Origin: Candidatus Providencia siddallii
GTDB lineage: Bacteria > Pseudomonadota > Gammaproteobacteria > Enterobacterales > Enterobacteriaceae
DNA: 64,000 nucleotides
Direction: 5' to 3'
Assembly: GCF_964026685.1 (NCBI RefSeq)
Contig: NZ_OZ034688.1
Location: 372,001-436,000 of the forward strand
Below the pieces are notes generated by a model. That model saw nothing but the letters and a program-made list of their open reading frames with translations. It ran no database searches and was not told where the DNA came from. Below are positions 1-11,338 of the stretch, in pieces; positions within the stretch are counted from its first letter, which is position 1; every line of letters begins with the position of its first letter. The position numbers were made by a program, and so were the translations under genes.

Positions 1-57
1 GCATTGAATTCTAAAAAAATTAACGACGTTATTGCTTTTCCTATTAATATTGCATAA
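1..57 (+). CDS. epmA: EpmA (EF-P--lysine ligase), C-terminal end only
   Basis: Only the last 18 codons and a TAA stop are inside the window; the gene runs off the left edge. The visible residues end in D-V-I-A-F-P-I-N-I-A. They match the tail of E. coli EpmA (GenX/PoxA, ending E-V-I-A-F-S-V-D-R-A) without gaps and stop at the same residue. EpmA is a paralogue of lysyl-tRNA synthetase that attaches beta-lysine to elongation factor P. Its partners epmB and efp lie at 19.8-21.4 kb. LysS and AspS have similar D-V-I-x-F-P motifs, but their tails differ in length. The short overlap makes this a good but not certain call. Confidence 0.7.
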   Translation, partial: ALNSKKINDVIAFPINIA

Positions 58-667
58 TGTTATAATAAATATATTTTTTTAATATATTATTAAAAATAAA
101 ACATTTAATTAAAATATATATTAAAAAAAACGATTTTATAAAAAATAACTTTAAATATTTATTTATATAAAATTATTTGTAATATTTAATTTTGTATAAA
201 GTATTTTTAATATTTTTTAGAAATATTTTTATATGAAAAAACAAATTTTTTATGTTATAAACAACTATATTCTTAAATATTTTTATAAAAAAATAAAATT
301 ATTTTGATTAATATATAAAATATCGTTTTTATTACATTAATAACTTATTTGTTTTTAAAATAATCAAAAATATGTTTTTTGAAATATTTTTTATAGTTTT
401 TAATAATATATAATTCTCATTAATTTAAATTTAAATATTTAAAATTAAATTTTATTTTTGTTATTTTATTATATTTTTATTCCATTTGTTATTTTTTATT
501 AAATAATATAAAATTATAATTGATCATATTAAAAATATTTTTTTAAAAAAATAATATAATTTACATATTAATAATTTTAATAAAAATATTTTAATTAAAA
601 TTTTATATCATTTTGATATATATTAATTATTTTTTAAATTAATATAAAAACAAATTTGGAGTATCAA
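58..667. other. gene-free AT-rich stretch between epmA and talB
   Basis: About 610 bases made almost entirely of A and T runs with stops in all frames. I see no conserved coding remnant, tRNA or strong hairpin. The last 12 bases contain the TTGGAG ribosome binding site of talB. In E. coli these two genes are not neighbours, so the gap probably marks a rearrangement point plus eroded genes. Confidence 0.6.
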
Positions 668-1621
668 ATGATTGATAAATTAACTTCATTACGTAATTCA
701 ACAATTATTGCAGCAGATACAATTGATACTGAAGTAATTAAATTATATAAGCCACATGACGTAACAACTAATCCTTCGTTAATTTTAAATGCTGTAAAAT
801 TTAATAAATATAATAAATTGATTAACGAAGCCATAACATGGGCTCGTAAGAAAAGTAAAAAACTCAAGCAACAAGTTATTGATGCATGTGATAAACTCTC
901 TGTTAATATTGGTTTAGAAGTATTAAAAATAATTCCAGGCAGAATTTCTACTGAAATTGATGCTAATTTTTCCTATAACGAAAAAGCCTGTATATTAAAA
1001 GCAAAACGTATAATAAAAATATATAATGATTCAAATATTAATAATGATCGTATTTTAATTAAATTAGCATCAACTTGGCAAGGAATAAAAGCAGCTGAAA
1101 AATTAGAAAAAGAAGGTATAAATTGTAATTTAACTTTATTATTTTCTTTTGCACAAGCACGTGCTTGTGCAGAATCAAATGTATTTTTAATTTCCCCATT
1201 TATAGGGCGAATATTTGATTGGTATAAAAAAAATAAACAAGAAAAATATTTTACAGAAAAAGAATCACCTGGTGTAATTTTTGTTAATGAAGTTTTTAAC
1301 TATTATAAAATGCATGGATACAAAACTTTAATTATGGGTGCTAGTTTACGTGATATTAATGATATTATTGAATTAGCAGGTTGTGATATTTTAACAATTC
1401 CACCTATTTTATTAAAAGAATTATCAGAATCTCAAGGAGAAATTGTTCGTAAATTAATATATTCATCTAAAATAAAAAAACCAACTGATAAATTAACTGA
1501 ATCTGAGTTTCATTTACAACATAATCAAAATTTAATGGCAGTTAATAAACTTAATGATGGAATTTGTAAATTTATAAATGATCAAAAAAAACTAGAAAAA
1601 TTTATAATAGATTTGATATAA
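668..1621 (+). CDS. talB: transaldolase
   Basis: Transaldolase of the non-oxidative pentose phosphate pathway. It moves a dihydroxyacetone unit between sedoheptulose-7-phosphate and glyceraldehyde-3-phosphate in the cytosol. The 317-residue protein matches E. coli TalB over its whole length: N-terminal D-K-L-T-S-L-R, the T-T-N-P-S-L loop, and the Schiff-base lysine in I-K-L-A-S-T-W-Q-G near residue 132. The ATG at 668 is chosen because it follows TTGGAG at a normal distance and aligns with E. coli Met1; an in-frame TTG twelve bases upstream overlaps that binding site. The gene stands alone, with gaps on both sides. It links sugar phosphates to the tpiA step encoded at 25.3-26.1 kb. Confidence 0.96.
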   Translation: MIDKLTSLRNSTIIAADTIDTEVIKLYKPHDVTTNPSLILNAVKFNKYNKLINEAITWARKKSKKLKQQVIDACDKLSVNIGLEVLKIIPGRISTEIDANFSYNEKACILKAKRIIKIYNDSNINNDRILIKLASTWQGIKAAEKLEKEGINCNLTLLFSFAQARACAESNVFLISPFIGRIFDWYKKNKQEKYFTEKESPGVIFVNEVFNYYKMHGYKTLIMGASLRDINDIIELAGCDILTIPPILLKELSESQGEIVRKLIYSSKIKKPTDKLTESEFHLQHNQNLMAVNKLNDGICKFINDQKKLEKFIIDLI

Positions 1622-2129
1622 TGTAATTATTTTTTTGTAATAAAATACAAACGTAGTCCAAAATAGTTATTTGGATAATGTAAATATATAATAAAAATTA
1701 TAATTTAATATTATAAAATATCAAAATATACATTATTCTATATGTATAGTAGAATACAAAATTATATTTTAACTATAAATTTATTTTTTTAATAAAATAG
1801 AAAAATAATTTTAACATATAAAATGCTTTTATATTAAAAAATTTAAAAAAATGAATTAAAATTAATAATTAGTTTAAATAAAAATATAATTTTATTTAAA
1901 ATAATTTTTTAATAATTTTAAAAATATATTTTTATTAAAATAAAAGATTAATATTTAAAATTTTTTATTTATTTAAAAAATGAATATTATTTTTAATAAT
2001 ATTAATTATTATAAATATGTATATGTTAAAATAATTTGTTTTTAAAGTAAAAATCTACTTGAAAATATAATATATTAGCCTCATATGTGTTGTTATTGAA
2101 ATATTAGTAAAAAATTCGGAGGCATTTAG
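1622..2129. other. gene-free region between talB and dnaK, with weak hairpins
   Basis: About 510 AT-rich bases. A 6-bp inverted repeat (TCCAAA at 1657-1662, TTTGGA at 1670-1675, 7-base loop) lies just after talB but lacks a T tract, so it is at best a weak terminator. The right end holds the heat-shock promoter and ribosome binding site of dnaK. E. coli has other genes here (mog and others); I see no remnant of them. Confidence 0.5.
2058..2086 (+). promoter_or_regulatory. sigma-32 (heat-shock) promoter of dnaK
   Basis: CTTGAAA at 2058-2064 and CCTCATAT at 2079-2086 are separated by 14 bases. This fits the sigma-32 consensus (CTTGAAA, 11-16 bases, CCCCATnT). The C-rich -10 element stands out in sequence that is otherwise almost all A and T. 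It lies about 45 bases before the dnaK start, and a GGAGG binding site precedes the ATG. Confidence 0.8.
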
Positions 2130-4043
2130 ATGGGTAAAATTATTGGTATTGATTTAGGTACAACTAATTCGTGTGTTGCTATTATGGATGGTTCATCTGC
2201 ACGTGTTATTGAAAATAGTGAAGGAGATAGAACAACTCCTTCTATTATTGCTTATACTCAAGATGGAGAAATATTAGTTGGTCAACCAGCAAAACGTCAA
2301 GCTGTAACTAATCCAAAGAATACTTTATTTGCAATAAAGCGTTTAATTGGTCGTCGTTTTCAAGATAAAGAAGTTCAGCGAGATGTTGATATTATGCCTT
2401 ATAAAATTATTCCTGCTGATAATGGAGATACATGGGTTGATGTAAAAGGGCAAAAAATTGCTCCCCCACAAATTTCTGCTGAAGTTTTAAAAAAAATGAA
2501 AAAAACTGCAGAAGATTATTTAGGTGAATCTATTACAGAAGCTGTTATCACTGTTCCAGCATATTTTAATGATGCTCAACGTCAAGCAACTAAGGATGCT
2601 GGTCGAATTGCAGGTTTAGATGTAAAACGTATTATAAATGAACCAACAGCAGCTGCATTAGCTTATGGTTTAGATAAAGAAGTTGGAAATCGAATAATTG
2701 CTGTTTATGATTTGGGTGGTGGAACATTTGATTTATCAATTATTGAACTTGATGAAGTTGATGGTGAAAAAACATATGAAGTTTTAGCTACCAATGGAGA
2801 TACTCATTTAGGTGGAGAAGATTTCGATACAAGATTAATTAATTATTTAGTGGAAGAATTTAGAAAAGATCAAGGAATAGATTTGCGTAACGATTCACTT
2901 GCAATGCAAAGATTAAAAGAATCTGCAGAAAAAGCAAAAATTGAACTTTCTTCAGCACAGCAAACTAATGTTAATTTACCATATATAACAGCAAATGCAA
3001 ATGGACCTAGTCATATGAACATTAAAGTTACTCGTGCAAAACTAGAATCTCTTGTAGAAGATTTAGTTAAACGTTCTATAGATCCAGTGAAAATTGCTTT
3101 AAAAGATGCAGGATTAAATATAAATAATATAAATGATGTTATATTAGTTGGTGGGCAAACACGAATGCCAATGGTTCAAAAAGCTGTTGCTGATTTTTTT
3201 GGAAAAGAACCACGTAAAGATGTTAATCCAGATGAAGCAGTGGCAATTGGCGCTGCAGTACAAGGCGGTGTTTTATCAGGTGATGTTAAAGATGTTCTTT
3301 TACTTGATGTTACTCCATTATCTTTAGGTATTGAAACTATGGGTGGTGTGATGACTTCATTAATTCCAAAAAACACTACAATACCAACAAAACATAGTCA
3401 AGTTTTTTCAACAGCAGAAGATAATCAATCTGCCGTTACTATTCATGTTTTACAAGGTGAACGTAAACGTGCTAATAATAATAAATCGTTAGGACAATTT
3501 AATTTAGATGGTATACAACCGGCTCCAAGAGGAATACCTCAAATTGAAGTTACATTTGATATAGATGCTGATGGTATTTTACATGTTTCTGCAAAAGACA
3601 AAAATAGCGGACGTGAACAAAATATTACTATTAAAGCTTCTTCTGGATTAAATGATAAAGAAATTGAAAAAATGATACGAGATGCAGAAATAAATTCTGA
3701 AACTGATCGTAAATTTGAAGAGTTAGTTCAAGTTCGTAATCAAGCAGATCAATTAATCCATAGCACCCGTAAACAAGTAAAAGAAGCTAATGAAAAACTA
3801 CAAGTAACAGATAAAGAAAATATAGAAAAAATTATTAATGAATTAGAAAAATCAATGAAAAATGAAGATAAAAAAGATATTGAAGAAAAAATTTCTGCTT
3901 TAATAACAGAATCTACAAAACTTTTTGAAATTACACAACAAAATAAAAAACAAAAATGTGATAAAACATGCGAAAAAACAAAAAAAGATGATAATGTTGT
4001 TGATGCTGAATTTGAAGAAATTAATGATAAAGATAAAAAATAA
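2130..4043 (+). CDS. dnaK: chaperone DnaK (Hsp70)
   Basis: ATP-dependent Hsp70 chaperone that folds and protects cytosolic proteins with DnaJ and GrpE. The 637 residues cover the full family length. The N-terminal ATPase domain starts [13 protein letters not shown] and has the phosphate loop D-L-G-G-G-T-F-D near residue 195. The linker D-V-L-L-L-D-V-T-P is at about 388-396, followed by the substrate-binding domain and a lysine-rich C-terminal tail containing D-A-E-F-E-E. The ATG follows GGAGG. It is expressed from the heat-shock promoter at 2058-2086, and dnaJ follows after 115 bases as in E. coli. High chaperone output is typical of endosymbionts with many mildly damaging mutations. Confidence 0.98.
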   Translation: MGKIIGIDLGTTNSCVAIMDGSSARVIENSEGDRTTPSIIAYTQDGEILVGQPAKRQAVTNPKNTLFAIKRLIGRRFQDKEVQRDVDIMPYKIIPADNGDTWVDVKGQKIAPPQISAEVLKKMKKTAEDYLGESITEAVITVPAYFNDAQRQATKDAGRIAGLDVKRIINEPTAAALAYGLDKEVGNRIIAVYDLGGGTFDLSIIELDEVDGEKTYEVLATNGDTHLGGEDFDTRLINYLVEEFRKDQGIDLRNDSLAMQRLKESAEKAKIELSSAQQTNVNLPYITANANGPSHMNIKVTRAKLESLVEDLVKRSIDPVKIALKDAGLNINNINDVILVGGQTRMPMVQKAVADFFGKEPRKDVNPDEAVAIGAAVQGGVLSGDVKDVLLLDVTPLSLGIETMGGVMTSLIPKNTTIPTKHSQVFSTAEDNQSAVTIHVLQGERKRANNNKSLGQFNLDGIQPAPRGIPQIEVTFDIDADGILHVSAKDKNSGREQNITIKASSGLNDKEIEKMIRDAEINSETDRKFEELVQVRNQADQLIHSTRKQVKEANEKLQVTDKENIEKIINELEKSMKNEDKKDIEEKISALITESTKLFEITQQNKKQKCDKTCEKTKKDDNVVDAEFEEINDKDKK

Positions 4044-4158
4044 CATTGTTTATTTTATTTATAAATATTTATGTATATAAATATATAATTAATTTAGAAA
4101 ATTAAATAAGCTATTAATTTAAAATTAAATAATAATTTGTTTGTTAATGGTTAGTTAA

Positions 4159-5277
4159 ATGGTAAAAAAAGATTTTTATGATATTTTAGGTGTCGAAAAA
4201 AATGCATCAGATAAAGAAATAAAACGAGCATATAAAAAATTGGCAATAAAATATCATCCTGATAGAAATCAGGATAAAAAAAATGAATCAGAAGCTAAAT
4301 TTAAAGAAATAAAAGAAGCTTATGAAGTTCTCTCTAATAATCAAAAAAGAGCAACTTATGACCAATATGGTCATTCTGGATTCGAACAAAATATATCTAG
4401 TGATAGCACTAGTTTTAGTGATATCTTTGGTGATGTTTTTGGTGATATTTTTGGAGGAAATAAAAAACAGAATCGTCAATTTCGTGGTTCAGATTTACAA
4501 TATAATATAGAATTAACTCTAGAAGAAGTTGTACGAGGAATAACAAAAGAAATTAGAATACCAACACTTGTTACTTGTAATTTTTGTAATGGAACTTGTT
4601 CAAGACCTGGAACTAGTGCAGAATTTTGTTCAATGTGTCATGGAATAGGACAAATTCATGTTCGTCAAAGTTTTTTTTCAATACAACAAACATGTCCTGG
4701 TTGTAATGGCAGAAAAAAAATAATTAAAAATCCATGTAATAAATGTCACGGACAAGGTAGAATTGAACGATATAAAACATTATCTGTAAAAATACCTGCA
4801 GGTATAAATACTGGAGATCGTATTAGATTATCTGGCGAAGGAGAAGCAGGGATAAATGGTGCACAATCAGGAGATTTATTTGTACAAATAAATGTATTAC
4901 CTCATAATATATTTATACGTGATCGTAATAATTTAAATTGTGATGTACCTATTAATTTTTCTATTGCAGCATTAGGAGGTGAAATCGCAGTACCAACTAT
5001 TGATGGTTGTGTAAAATTAAAAATTCCAGCGGAAACTCAAACTGGAAAAACTTTTCGAATGAAAGGTAAAGGTGTAAAATCAGTGCGAGGAAATACATAT
5101 GGTGATTTAATGTGTAGAATTGTTGTTGAAACTCCTGTTAAATTAAATGAAAGACAAAAAGAGTTACTTGAGATATTTGGAGAATCGCTTGGTGGTATTA
5201 GTGGAGAAAAAAATAGTCCGCGTTCAAAAAGTTTTTTAGATGGTGTAAGAAAATTTTTCGATGATTTAACAAAATAA
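4159..5277 (+). CDS. dnaJ: co-chaperone DnaJ (Hsp40)
   Basis: Hsp40 partner that delivers substrates to DnaK and stimulates its ATPase. The J-domain at residues 1-70 has the H-P-D motif (K-Y-H-P-D-R-N). A Gly/Phe-rich linker follows, then four zinc motifs (C-N-F-C-N-G, C-S-M-C-H-G, C-P-G-C-N-G, C-N-K-C-H-G) and the C-terminal substrate-binding domains. The length of 372 is close to E. coli (376). It lies 115 bases downstream of dnaK and is probably co-transcribed from the dnaK heat-shock promoter. The bidirectional terminator at 5311-5332 closes the unit. Confidence 0.97.
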   Translation: MVKKDFYDILGVEKNASDKEIKRAYKKLAIKYHPDRNQDKKNESEAKFKEIKEAYEVLSNNQKRATYDQYGHSGFEQNISSDSTSFSDIFGDVFGDIFGGNKKQNRQFRGSDLQYNIELTLEEVVRGITKEIRIPTLVTCNFCNGTCSRPGTSAEFCSMCHGIGQIHVRQSFFSIQQTCPGCNGRKKIIKNPCNKCHGQGRIERYKTLSVKIPAGINTGDRIRLSGEGEAGINGAQSGDLFVQINVLPHNIFIRDRNNLNCDVPINFSIAALGGEIAVPTIDGCVKLKIPAETQTGKTFRMKGKGVKSVRGNTYGDLMCRIVVETPVKLNERQKELLEIFGESLGGISGEKNSPRSKSFLDGVRKFFDDLTK

Positions 5278-5310
5278 TATTTTATGAACATATTAATATA
5301 TAATTAATAT

Positions 5311-5332
5311 AAAACCGGGATTAGCCGGTTTT
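5311..5332. terminator. bidirectional intrinsic terminator between dnaJ and rpsT
   Basis: The perfect 8-bp inverted repeat AAAACCGG (5311-5318) and CCGGTTTT (5325-5332) has a 6-base loop. Each strand ends in T residues after the GC core. It lies between the convergent genes dnaJ (+) and rpsT (-). The four-base GC core is striking in this AT-rich background. Confidence 0.85.
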
Positions 5333-5336
5333 AATA

Positions 5337-5597
5337 TTACATTATCTTGATTTTAGCTGATAAATTAGATTTATGACGTGCTGACTTATTTTTATGTATT
5401 ATTCCTTTAGCAGCATAACGATCAACAATACGTTGCATATCGTTAAATGCTTTTTTAGCTAATTCTTTGTTACCTGTAGATATTGCAAAGTAAACTTTTT
5501 TTATAAAAGTACGAATCATAGAACGTTGACTTGTATTTTGTTTACGACGTTTTTCTGCTTGAATAACACGTTTTTTAGCTGATTTAATATTAGCCAA
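5337..5597 (-). CDS. rpsT: 30S ribosomal protein S20
   Basis: Small basic protein that binds 16S rRNA early in 30S assembly. The 86 residues (A-N-I-K-S-A-K-K-R at the start, H-K-N-K-S-A-R-H-K near the end) align along the whole of E. coli S20. I choose the TTG start at 5597. It follows a GGAGG binding site at normal distance, gives the conserved M-A-N-I-K start, and E. coli rpsT also begins with UUG. An ATG 15 bases upstream overlaps the binding site and would add five non-conserved residues. The rare UUG start limits translation in E. coli and appears to be kept here. Confidence 0.96.
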   Translation of the reverse strand: MANIKSAKKRVIQAEKRRKQNTSQRSMIRTFIKKVYFAISTGNKELAKKAFNDMQRIVDRYAAKGIIHKNKSARHKSNLSAKIKIM

Positions 5598-5947
5598 AAT
5601 AACAACCTCCAAATTTTATTTGTTGTTTTATATTAAAAAACAAAATATTAATATGTTTTAAAATATAATTTTTTTTAAAAAAATCAAATAATAAATCATT
5701 TTATCATAAATAATTTATTTAATATTAAATAATATATAATATATATTATAATATATAATAATATTATTGTATTGTTTTGCTTTTTTGTTTTTTAATTATT
5801 ATTAAATATAAAATAAATATAATTTATTATAATTATTTAACAAATTAATTATAAAATTATATTTTTATATAATTTTTTTTAAAAATGTTTTTATATTTAA
5901 AATATATCATTTTTGCAATATTATAATGATTTTGGCGTTAATTTGAT
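5598..5947. other. divergent intergenic region rpsT / ribF
   Basis: About 350 AT-rich bases that must hold the promoters of rpsT (-) and ribF (+). A TATAAT hexamer at 5922-5927 about 20 bases before ribF is a possible -10 element, but no clear -35 box accompanies it. No other gene or RNA is recognisable. The order rpsT - ribF is as in E. coli. Confidence 0.45.
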
Positions 5948-6880
5948 ATGGAGATAATTCGAGGTATGCATAATATTAAAGCATACCATTCTGGTTGTGT
6001 ATTAACTATAGGTAATTTTGATGGTGTTCATAGAGGACATCAATTATTACTTAACAATTTAAAGTTAAAAGGAAAACAGTTAAATCTTCCAACTGTAGTA
6101 ATACTTTTTGAACCTCAACCACTTGAATTTTTTTCAAAAAATACAAAAACACCTGCTCGTTTAACGAGTTTTCGTGATAAAGTAAAATATTTATTAGAAA
6201 TTAATATACATTATTTGTTAATCATTAAATTTAATAAATATATTGCATCGTTAACACATTTTGATTTTGTATCTAAAATTCTTGTTAATAAATTAAATAC
6301 TAAATATCTTATTATAGGTGATGATTTTCGTTTTGGAAAAAATCGTATAGGAGATTTCAATTTTTTAAAAAAAATTTCTAAAATATTTAATTTTAATATT
6401 ATTAATACAGAGAGTTTATGTGATTCTAAAATTAGAATCAGTAGCACATTAATTCGAAAGGTAATTCAAAAAAATAATTTTATTTTAGCAGAAAAATTAT
6501 TAGGGCATCATTATTGTATTAGTGGACGAGTTATATATGGTGAACAAATTGGTAGAAAAATAGGTTTTCCTACAGCAAATTTATTATTAAAACGTTTTGT
6601 TACTCCTGTTACAGGAGTTTATATTGTAGAAATATATGGATTACATAAAAAAGTATTACAAGGTGTAGCAAATATCGGTAAAAAACCAACTTTATCATCA
6701 AAAGAAATACAATTAGAAGTTTATATAATTGATATAAATATGAATTTATATGGATGTTATATAAATGTAGTATTGCTTAAAAAATTACGAAATGAACGTA
6801 AATTTAAATCTTTAAAAAAATTAAAAAAACAAATTATAAAAGATGTAATTGCAACAAAAAAATATTTTAATAAAATTTAA
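5948..6880 (+). CDS. ribF: bifunctional riboflavin kinase / FAD synthetase
   Basis: Converts riboflavin to FMN and then FAD. The 310-residue protein has an N-terminal nucleotidyltransferase domain with T-I-G-N-F-D-G-V-H-R-G-H near residue 21. The middle G-D-D-F-R-F-G and I-S-S-T-L-I-R motifs follow. The C-terminal kinase domain has G-F-P-T-A-N near residue 205 and G-V-A-N-I-G-K-K-P-T. It begins the ribF-ileS-lspA cluster, 37 bases before ileS, as in E. coli. FAD is needed by FrdA in this window. The ATG at 5948 matches the E. coli start (K/E-I-I-R-G). Confidence 0.96.
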   Translation: MEIIRGMHNIKAYHSGCVLTIGNFDGVHRGHQLLLNNLKLKGKQLNLPTVVILFEPQPLEFFSKNTKTPARLTSFRDKVKYLLEINIHYLLIIKFNKYIASLTHFDFVSKILVNKLNTKYLIIGDDFRFGKNRIGDFNFLKKISKIFNFNIINTESLCDSKIRISSTLIRKVIQKNNFILAEKLLGHHYCISGRVIYGEQIGRKIGFPTANLLLKRFVTPVTGVYIVEIYGLHKKVLQGVANIGKKPTLSSKEIQLEVYIIDINMNLYGCYINVVLLKKLRNERKFKSLKKLKKQIIKDVIATKKYFNKI

Positions 6881-6917
6881 AAAAAATATTTTTTAACATA
6901 TAAATGGAATAAAATTC

Positions 6918-9728
6918 ATGAGTGATTATAAAGATACATTAAATCTTCCAAAAACCAATTTTGAAATGCGTGCTAATCTTGTTAAACACGAACCAGAAAT
7001 ATTAGAATATTGGTATAAAAATAAATTATATCAAAAAATACGTGAATCTAAACTTGGAAAAAAAATGTTTATTTTACACGATGGACCTCCATATGCAAAT
7101 GGTAACATCCATATTGGACATTCAGTTAATAAAATTCTTAAAGATATTATTATAAAATCTAAAGGATTAAATGGATATGATTCTCCATATATTCCTGGTT
7201 GAGATTGTCATGGTTTACCAATTGAACATAAAATCGAACAGTATTTAAAAAAAAATAAAAAACATATATCTGATACTGAATTTCGTATTAAATGTCGTGA
7301 ATATGCTCAATTTCAAATTGAAAAACAAAAAAAAGATTTTATTCGTTTAGGTGTACTAGGTGATTGGAATAAACCATATTATACAATGAATTTTAAAGTA
7401 GAAGCTGATACTATAAGAGTTTTAGGAAAAATCATCAAAAATAATAATTTAGTAAAAAAATTTAAACCTGTTTATTGGTGTACAGAATGCAAATCTTCAC
7501 TTGCTGAAGCTGAAGTTGAGTATCATAAAAATATATCTCCAGCTATATATGTTCGATTCGAAGCTTTGAATAGTGATGAAATATGCAAAAAATTTGGATT
7601 TATATGTAATAAAAGTATATCTATAATAATTTGGACAACCACACCATGAACTTTACCTGCTAATCGTGCTATTTCTATAAATCCAAAAGCACAGTATAGT
7701 TTAATTGATGTAGATAATGAATTAATTATTTTAGCTAGTGATCTTGTTATAGATTTAATGAAAACAATTGGAAAAAAAAATTGGACTATACATGGTATAT
7801 GCAATGGTAATGAATTAGAATTATTTTATTTTAAACACCCATTTATGAATTTTAATGTTCCTATAATTTTAAGTAATCATGTTGTATTAAATGTAGGCAC
7901 AGGTGCAGTTCATACAGCTCCAGATCATGGTCAAGAAGATTATATAGTTGCTTCAAAATATAAATTAAAATTAGCAAATCTAATTGATTCTAACGGATGT
8001 TTTTTATTTAATATTCATCCATTATTAAACGGGATTTTTATTTTTAAATCTAATGACATTATTATTAAAATATTAAATGAAAAACAATGTTTATTTTATA
8101 AAAATTATATTACTCATAAAGTTCCATTTTGTTGGCGTCATAAAACACTTGTTATTTTTCGTGCTACTAAACAATGGTTTATATGCATGAACAAAAACAA
8201 TTTACGTAAACAATTATTAAATGAAATTAATTATGTAAAATGGATCCCATCCACAGGTTTTTTACAGATAAAATCAATGTTAGAAAATCGTCCTGATTGG
8301 TGTATTTCAAGACAACGAATTTGGGGAACACCAATCACTTTATTTGTTCATAAAAAAACAGGAAAATTACATCCTCGTACATTAGAATTAATTGAAGATA
8401 TAGCAAATAAAGTTGAAAATAATGGCATACAAGCTTGGTGGGATCTTAATATAAAAGATATACTTGGTAATGAAGCTAATTCTTATGAAAAAATCCAAGA
8501 TACATTAGATGTTTGGTTTGATTCAGGTTCAACATATTTTACGGTTATAGATAATCGCCTAGAATATCATGGTAATTCTGTAGATTTATATCTTGAAGGA
8601 TTAGATCAACATCGTGGTTGGTTTATGTCATCACTAATATTATCTGTAATAACAAAAAAAAAACATCCTTATAATCAAGTTTTAACTCATGGTTTTGTTG
8701 TTGATGGACAAAATCGTAAAATGTCTAAATCTATAGGTAATACTATTAGTCCAAAAGATATTATTAATAAATTTGGTGCTGACATTTTACGCTTATGGGT
8801 TGCTTGTAGTAATTATAACAATGATATAGCAATTTCAGATGAAATTTTAAAAGGTGTTATAGATTCATATCGTCATATTCGTAATACAGCTCGTTTTTTA
8901 TTAGCAAATTTAAATGATTTTAATCCTGAAATAAATATTGTAAAACCAAAAAATATGATTTCAATAGATTATTGGGCTGTTGGGCAAGCATTTAAAACAC
9001 AAAAAAAAATTATAAAATCATATAATAAATATGATTTTTTTTCTGTTATAAAACATATAACTCATTTTTGTTCTATTAAAATGAGTTCTTTTTATTTAGA
9101 TATTATTAAAGATCGAAAATATACAACTAAAAGTAACAGTTTAAATTGTTATAGTTGTCAATCTGCTTTATTTCATATAATAGAATCATTAGTTCGTTGG
9201 ATTTCTCCTATTCTTTCATTTACCTCTGATGAAATATGGAAAAAGTTACCAGGTAAAAGATCTAAATTTGTTTTTACAGAAGAATGGTATGATGGTCTAT
9301 TTTGTTTAAATAATTCTATTGAAATGAATGATAATTTTTGGAAAAAAATACTAATAATTAAAACAGAAGTAAATAAAATTTTAGAACAAGCTCGTAGAAA
9401 TAAATATATAAAATCTTCATTAGAAACATCGTTAATTTTATATGCTGACAATGATATATTTAAAAAATTAAATATGTTACGTGATGAACTACATTTTGTT
9501 TTTATGACATCACAAATTAAAATTTTAAATATCAATGAATCTCCTAATGATGCAAAAAATAGCGGATTAAATGGACTTAAAATAATTTGCAATAAAGCTG
9601 AAGGTAAAAAATGTAATAGATGTTGGCATTATACAAAGGATATATCTATAAATTTACAACAAAAAGATATTTGTAATCGATGTATTAGTAATATTTTTGG
9701 TGATGGGGAGGTACGTAAATTTGTTTAA
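6918..9728 (+). CDS. ileS: isoleucyl-tRNA synthetase, with two in-frame UGA (Trp) codons
   Basis: Charges tRNA-Ile and edits mischarged valine. The open frame runs 936 codons if TGA is read as Trp; E. coli IleS has 938 residues. TGA codons occur at codon 95 (7200-7202, Y-I-P-G-W-D-C-H-G) and codon 244 (7647-7649, T-T-T-P-W-T-L-P), both invariant Trp positions in the family. The reading frame is otherwise unbroken. Visible motifs are H-I-G-H near residue 64, K-M-S-K-S near residue 601, and a C-terminal zinc site (C-N-R-C and C-N-R-C). The stop TAA overlaps the lspA ATG by one base. With the standard code this essential gene would appear as three fragments. Reading it as a pseudogene is unlikely because both TGAs sit exactly at Trp positions. 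Confidence 0.97.
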
Positions 9729-10219
9729 TGAAACTATATATTTGTTCTACTGGACTACGATTTACATGGTTAATTATTATAATTGCAACTTTTGATTTAT
9801 TAATAAAACAAATTATTTTTAATAAATTTAAACTATATGAATCATATCATATAATGAAATCATTAAAAATAGTATACACACAAAATTTTGGAATTGCATT
9901 TGGATTTTTATCTAGCGATCATGAATTACAACGTTGGTTTCTATCAATCATTGCTATAATTATCTCTATTGTTCTAATATATATAATGTATCAACAAAGT
10001 TCAAAAAAATATTTAAGTAATTTTGCTTATGGATTTATTATTGGCGGGGCAATTGGAAATATTATTGATCGTTTAATTCATGGTTTTGTTATAGATTATA
10101 TATATTTTTATATTAAAAGTTTTTGTTGGCCGATTTTTAATTTTGCAGATATATTTATTAGTATTGGAACTTTTTTAATAATATTTGATAACTATTATAT
10201 AATAAAAAATAAAAAATAA
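9728..10219 (+). CDS. lspA: lipoprotein signal peptidase (signal peptidase II)
   Basis: Inner-membrane aspartic protease that removes signal peptides from prolipoproteins after Lgt has attached diacylglycerol. The 163 residues form four predicted membrane segments. The catalytic aspartates are visible in G-N-I-I-D-R-L (about residue 113) and F-N-F-A-D-I-F-I (about residue 138). Its ATG overlaps the ileS stop by one base, so the two are translationally coupled. Its pathway partners lgt (62.6 kb) and lolCDE (47.4-50.5 kb) are also in the window. The gene fkpB, which separates lspA and ispH in E. coli, is missing. Confidence 0.95.
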   Translation: MKLYICSTGLRFTWLIIIIATFDLLIKQIIFNKFKLYESYHIMKSLKIVYTQNFGIAFGFLSSDHELQRWFLSIIAIIISIVLIYIMYQQSSKKYLSNFAYGFIIGGAIGNIIDRLIHGFVIDYIYFYIKSFCWPIFNFADIFISIGTFLIIFDNYYIIKNKK

Positions 10220-10313
10220 ATTTTTATAAAACATTATTTTTGTAATATATGATTATATATAGTTTTTTTAAAAAATAAATTTTAATTTTAAAAAATAAAT
10301 AATTTTAAAAATT

Positions 10314-11246
10314 ATGAAAATATTATTAGCTAAACCTCGTGGACTTTGTGCAGGAGTAAAACGTGCAATTAACATTGTAGAATTAGCATTAAAAAAATAT
10401 GGAGCACCAATTTATGTTCTTCATGAATTAGTGCATAATAAATATATTATAAATAATTTATTAAAACAAGGAGTTATTTTTATAGAAAATTTTTCAGAAA
10501 TACCAGACAATTCAGTTTTAATATTTTCTGCACACGGTGTATCCAAATCTATTCGTCAAGAAGCATATTCTCGTAATTTTAATGTAATATTAGATGCAAC
10601 GTGTCCATTGGTAAAAAAAAATCATATAAAAGTAACTAAAGCGAATAACAAAGGCAATGAAGTTATTTTAATTGGACATCATGGTCATCCAGAAATTAAT
10701 AGTACTATAGGTCAATATAATAATGATAAAGGAGGAATATATTTAATTAAAAATATAAAAGATGTTTATAATTTAAAAGTTAAAAATATAAATAAATTAT
10801 TGTTTATAACACAAACAACATTTTCTATTGATGACGCATCTAATATTATTAATGAACTTACAAAATCTTTTCCAAACATTATTGGCCAAATTAAATCTGA
10901 TATTTGTTATGCAACTATAAATCGTCAAAAAGCAATAAAAAAAATAGCTAAAAAATCTGATCTTATTTTAATTGTAGGATCTAAAAATTCATCAAATTCA
11001 AATCGTTTATTAGAATTAATATTAAAAATTAACAAACCAGCTTATTTAATTGATTGTGTTAACGATATTAATATTGAATGGTTGCGTAATATAAAAATAA
11101 TTGGTTTAACTGCTGGAGCATCAGTACCTAATATTTTAATATTACAAATATTAAAAAAATTAAAAAAACTTGGAGTTAAACATGTAATTGAAATGCAAGC
11201 AAATGACGAAAAAATGTTTTTTACATTACCAAAAATTTTAAAATAA
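10314..11246 (+). CDS. ispH: 4-hydroxy-3-methylbut-2-enyl diphosphate reductase
   Basis: Last enzyme of the MEP isoprenoid pathway. This iron-sulfur protein makes IPP and DMAPP from HMBPP. The 310 residues match E. coli IspH (316). The three cluster cysteines are in G-L-C-A-G (Cys12), D-A-T-C-P-L-V (about 96) and D-I-C-Y-A-T (about 197). The active-site H-x-x-H-P-E stretch is at about 121-126, and the G-S-K-N-S-S-N-S motif near residue 223. It lies 94 bases after lspA. IPP would feed quinone and undecaprenyl synthesis; quinone is the electron donor for the fumarate reductase encoded at 21.5-24.8 kb. Confidence 0.96.
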   Translation: MKILLAKPRGLCAGVKRAINIVELALKKYGAPIYVLHELVHNKYIINNLLKQGVIFIENFSEIPDNSVLIFSAHGVSKSIRQEAYSRNFNVILDATCPLVKKNHIKVTKANNKGNEVILIGHHGHPEINSTIGQYNNDKGGIYLIKNIKDVYNLKVKNINKLLFITQTTFSIDDASNIINELTKSFPNIIGQIKSDICYATINRQKAIKKIAKKSDLILIVGSKNSSNSNRLLELILKINKPAYLIDCVNDINIEWLRNIKIIGLTAGASVPNILILQILKKLKKLGVKHVIEMQANDEKMFFTLPKILK

Positions 11247-11338
11247 ATTATTTAAAATAAAGCTATAAATATAATAATTTTATATAAATAAACTTAAATT
11301 TTAGATTTATTTTTAACATTAACTACAAACAGAATAAA

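Noticed and set aside
1-57. Left-edge coding end as lysS or aspS
   Set aside because: Both share D-V-I-x-F-P, but the distance to the stop differs. EpmA matches with equal length to the last residue, although the segment is short.
664-867. Long open frames antisense to talB, dnaK, dapB, groEL, ileS and others
   Set aside because: They mirror the codons of strongly conserved genes on the other strand, resemble no protein family, and lack ribosome binding sites.
6918-9728. ileS, pabC, apaH, tpiA and others as pseudogenes broken by stop codons
   Set aside because: Only TGA interrupts them, always at a Trp position, with no frameshift, no TAA or TAG inside, and with full family length. Random decay would not give this pattern.
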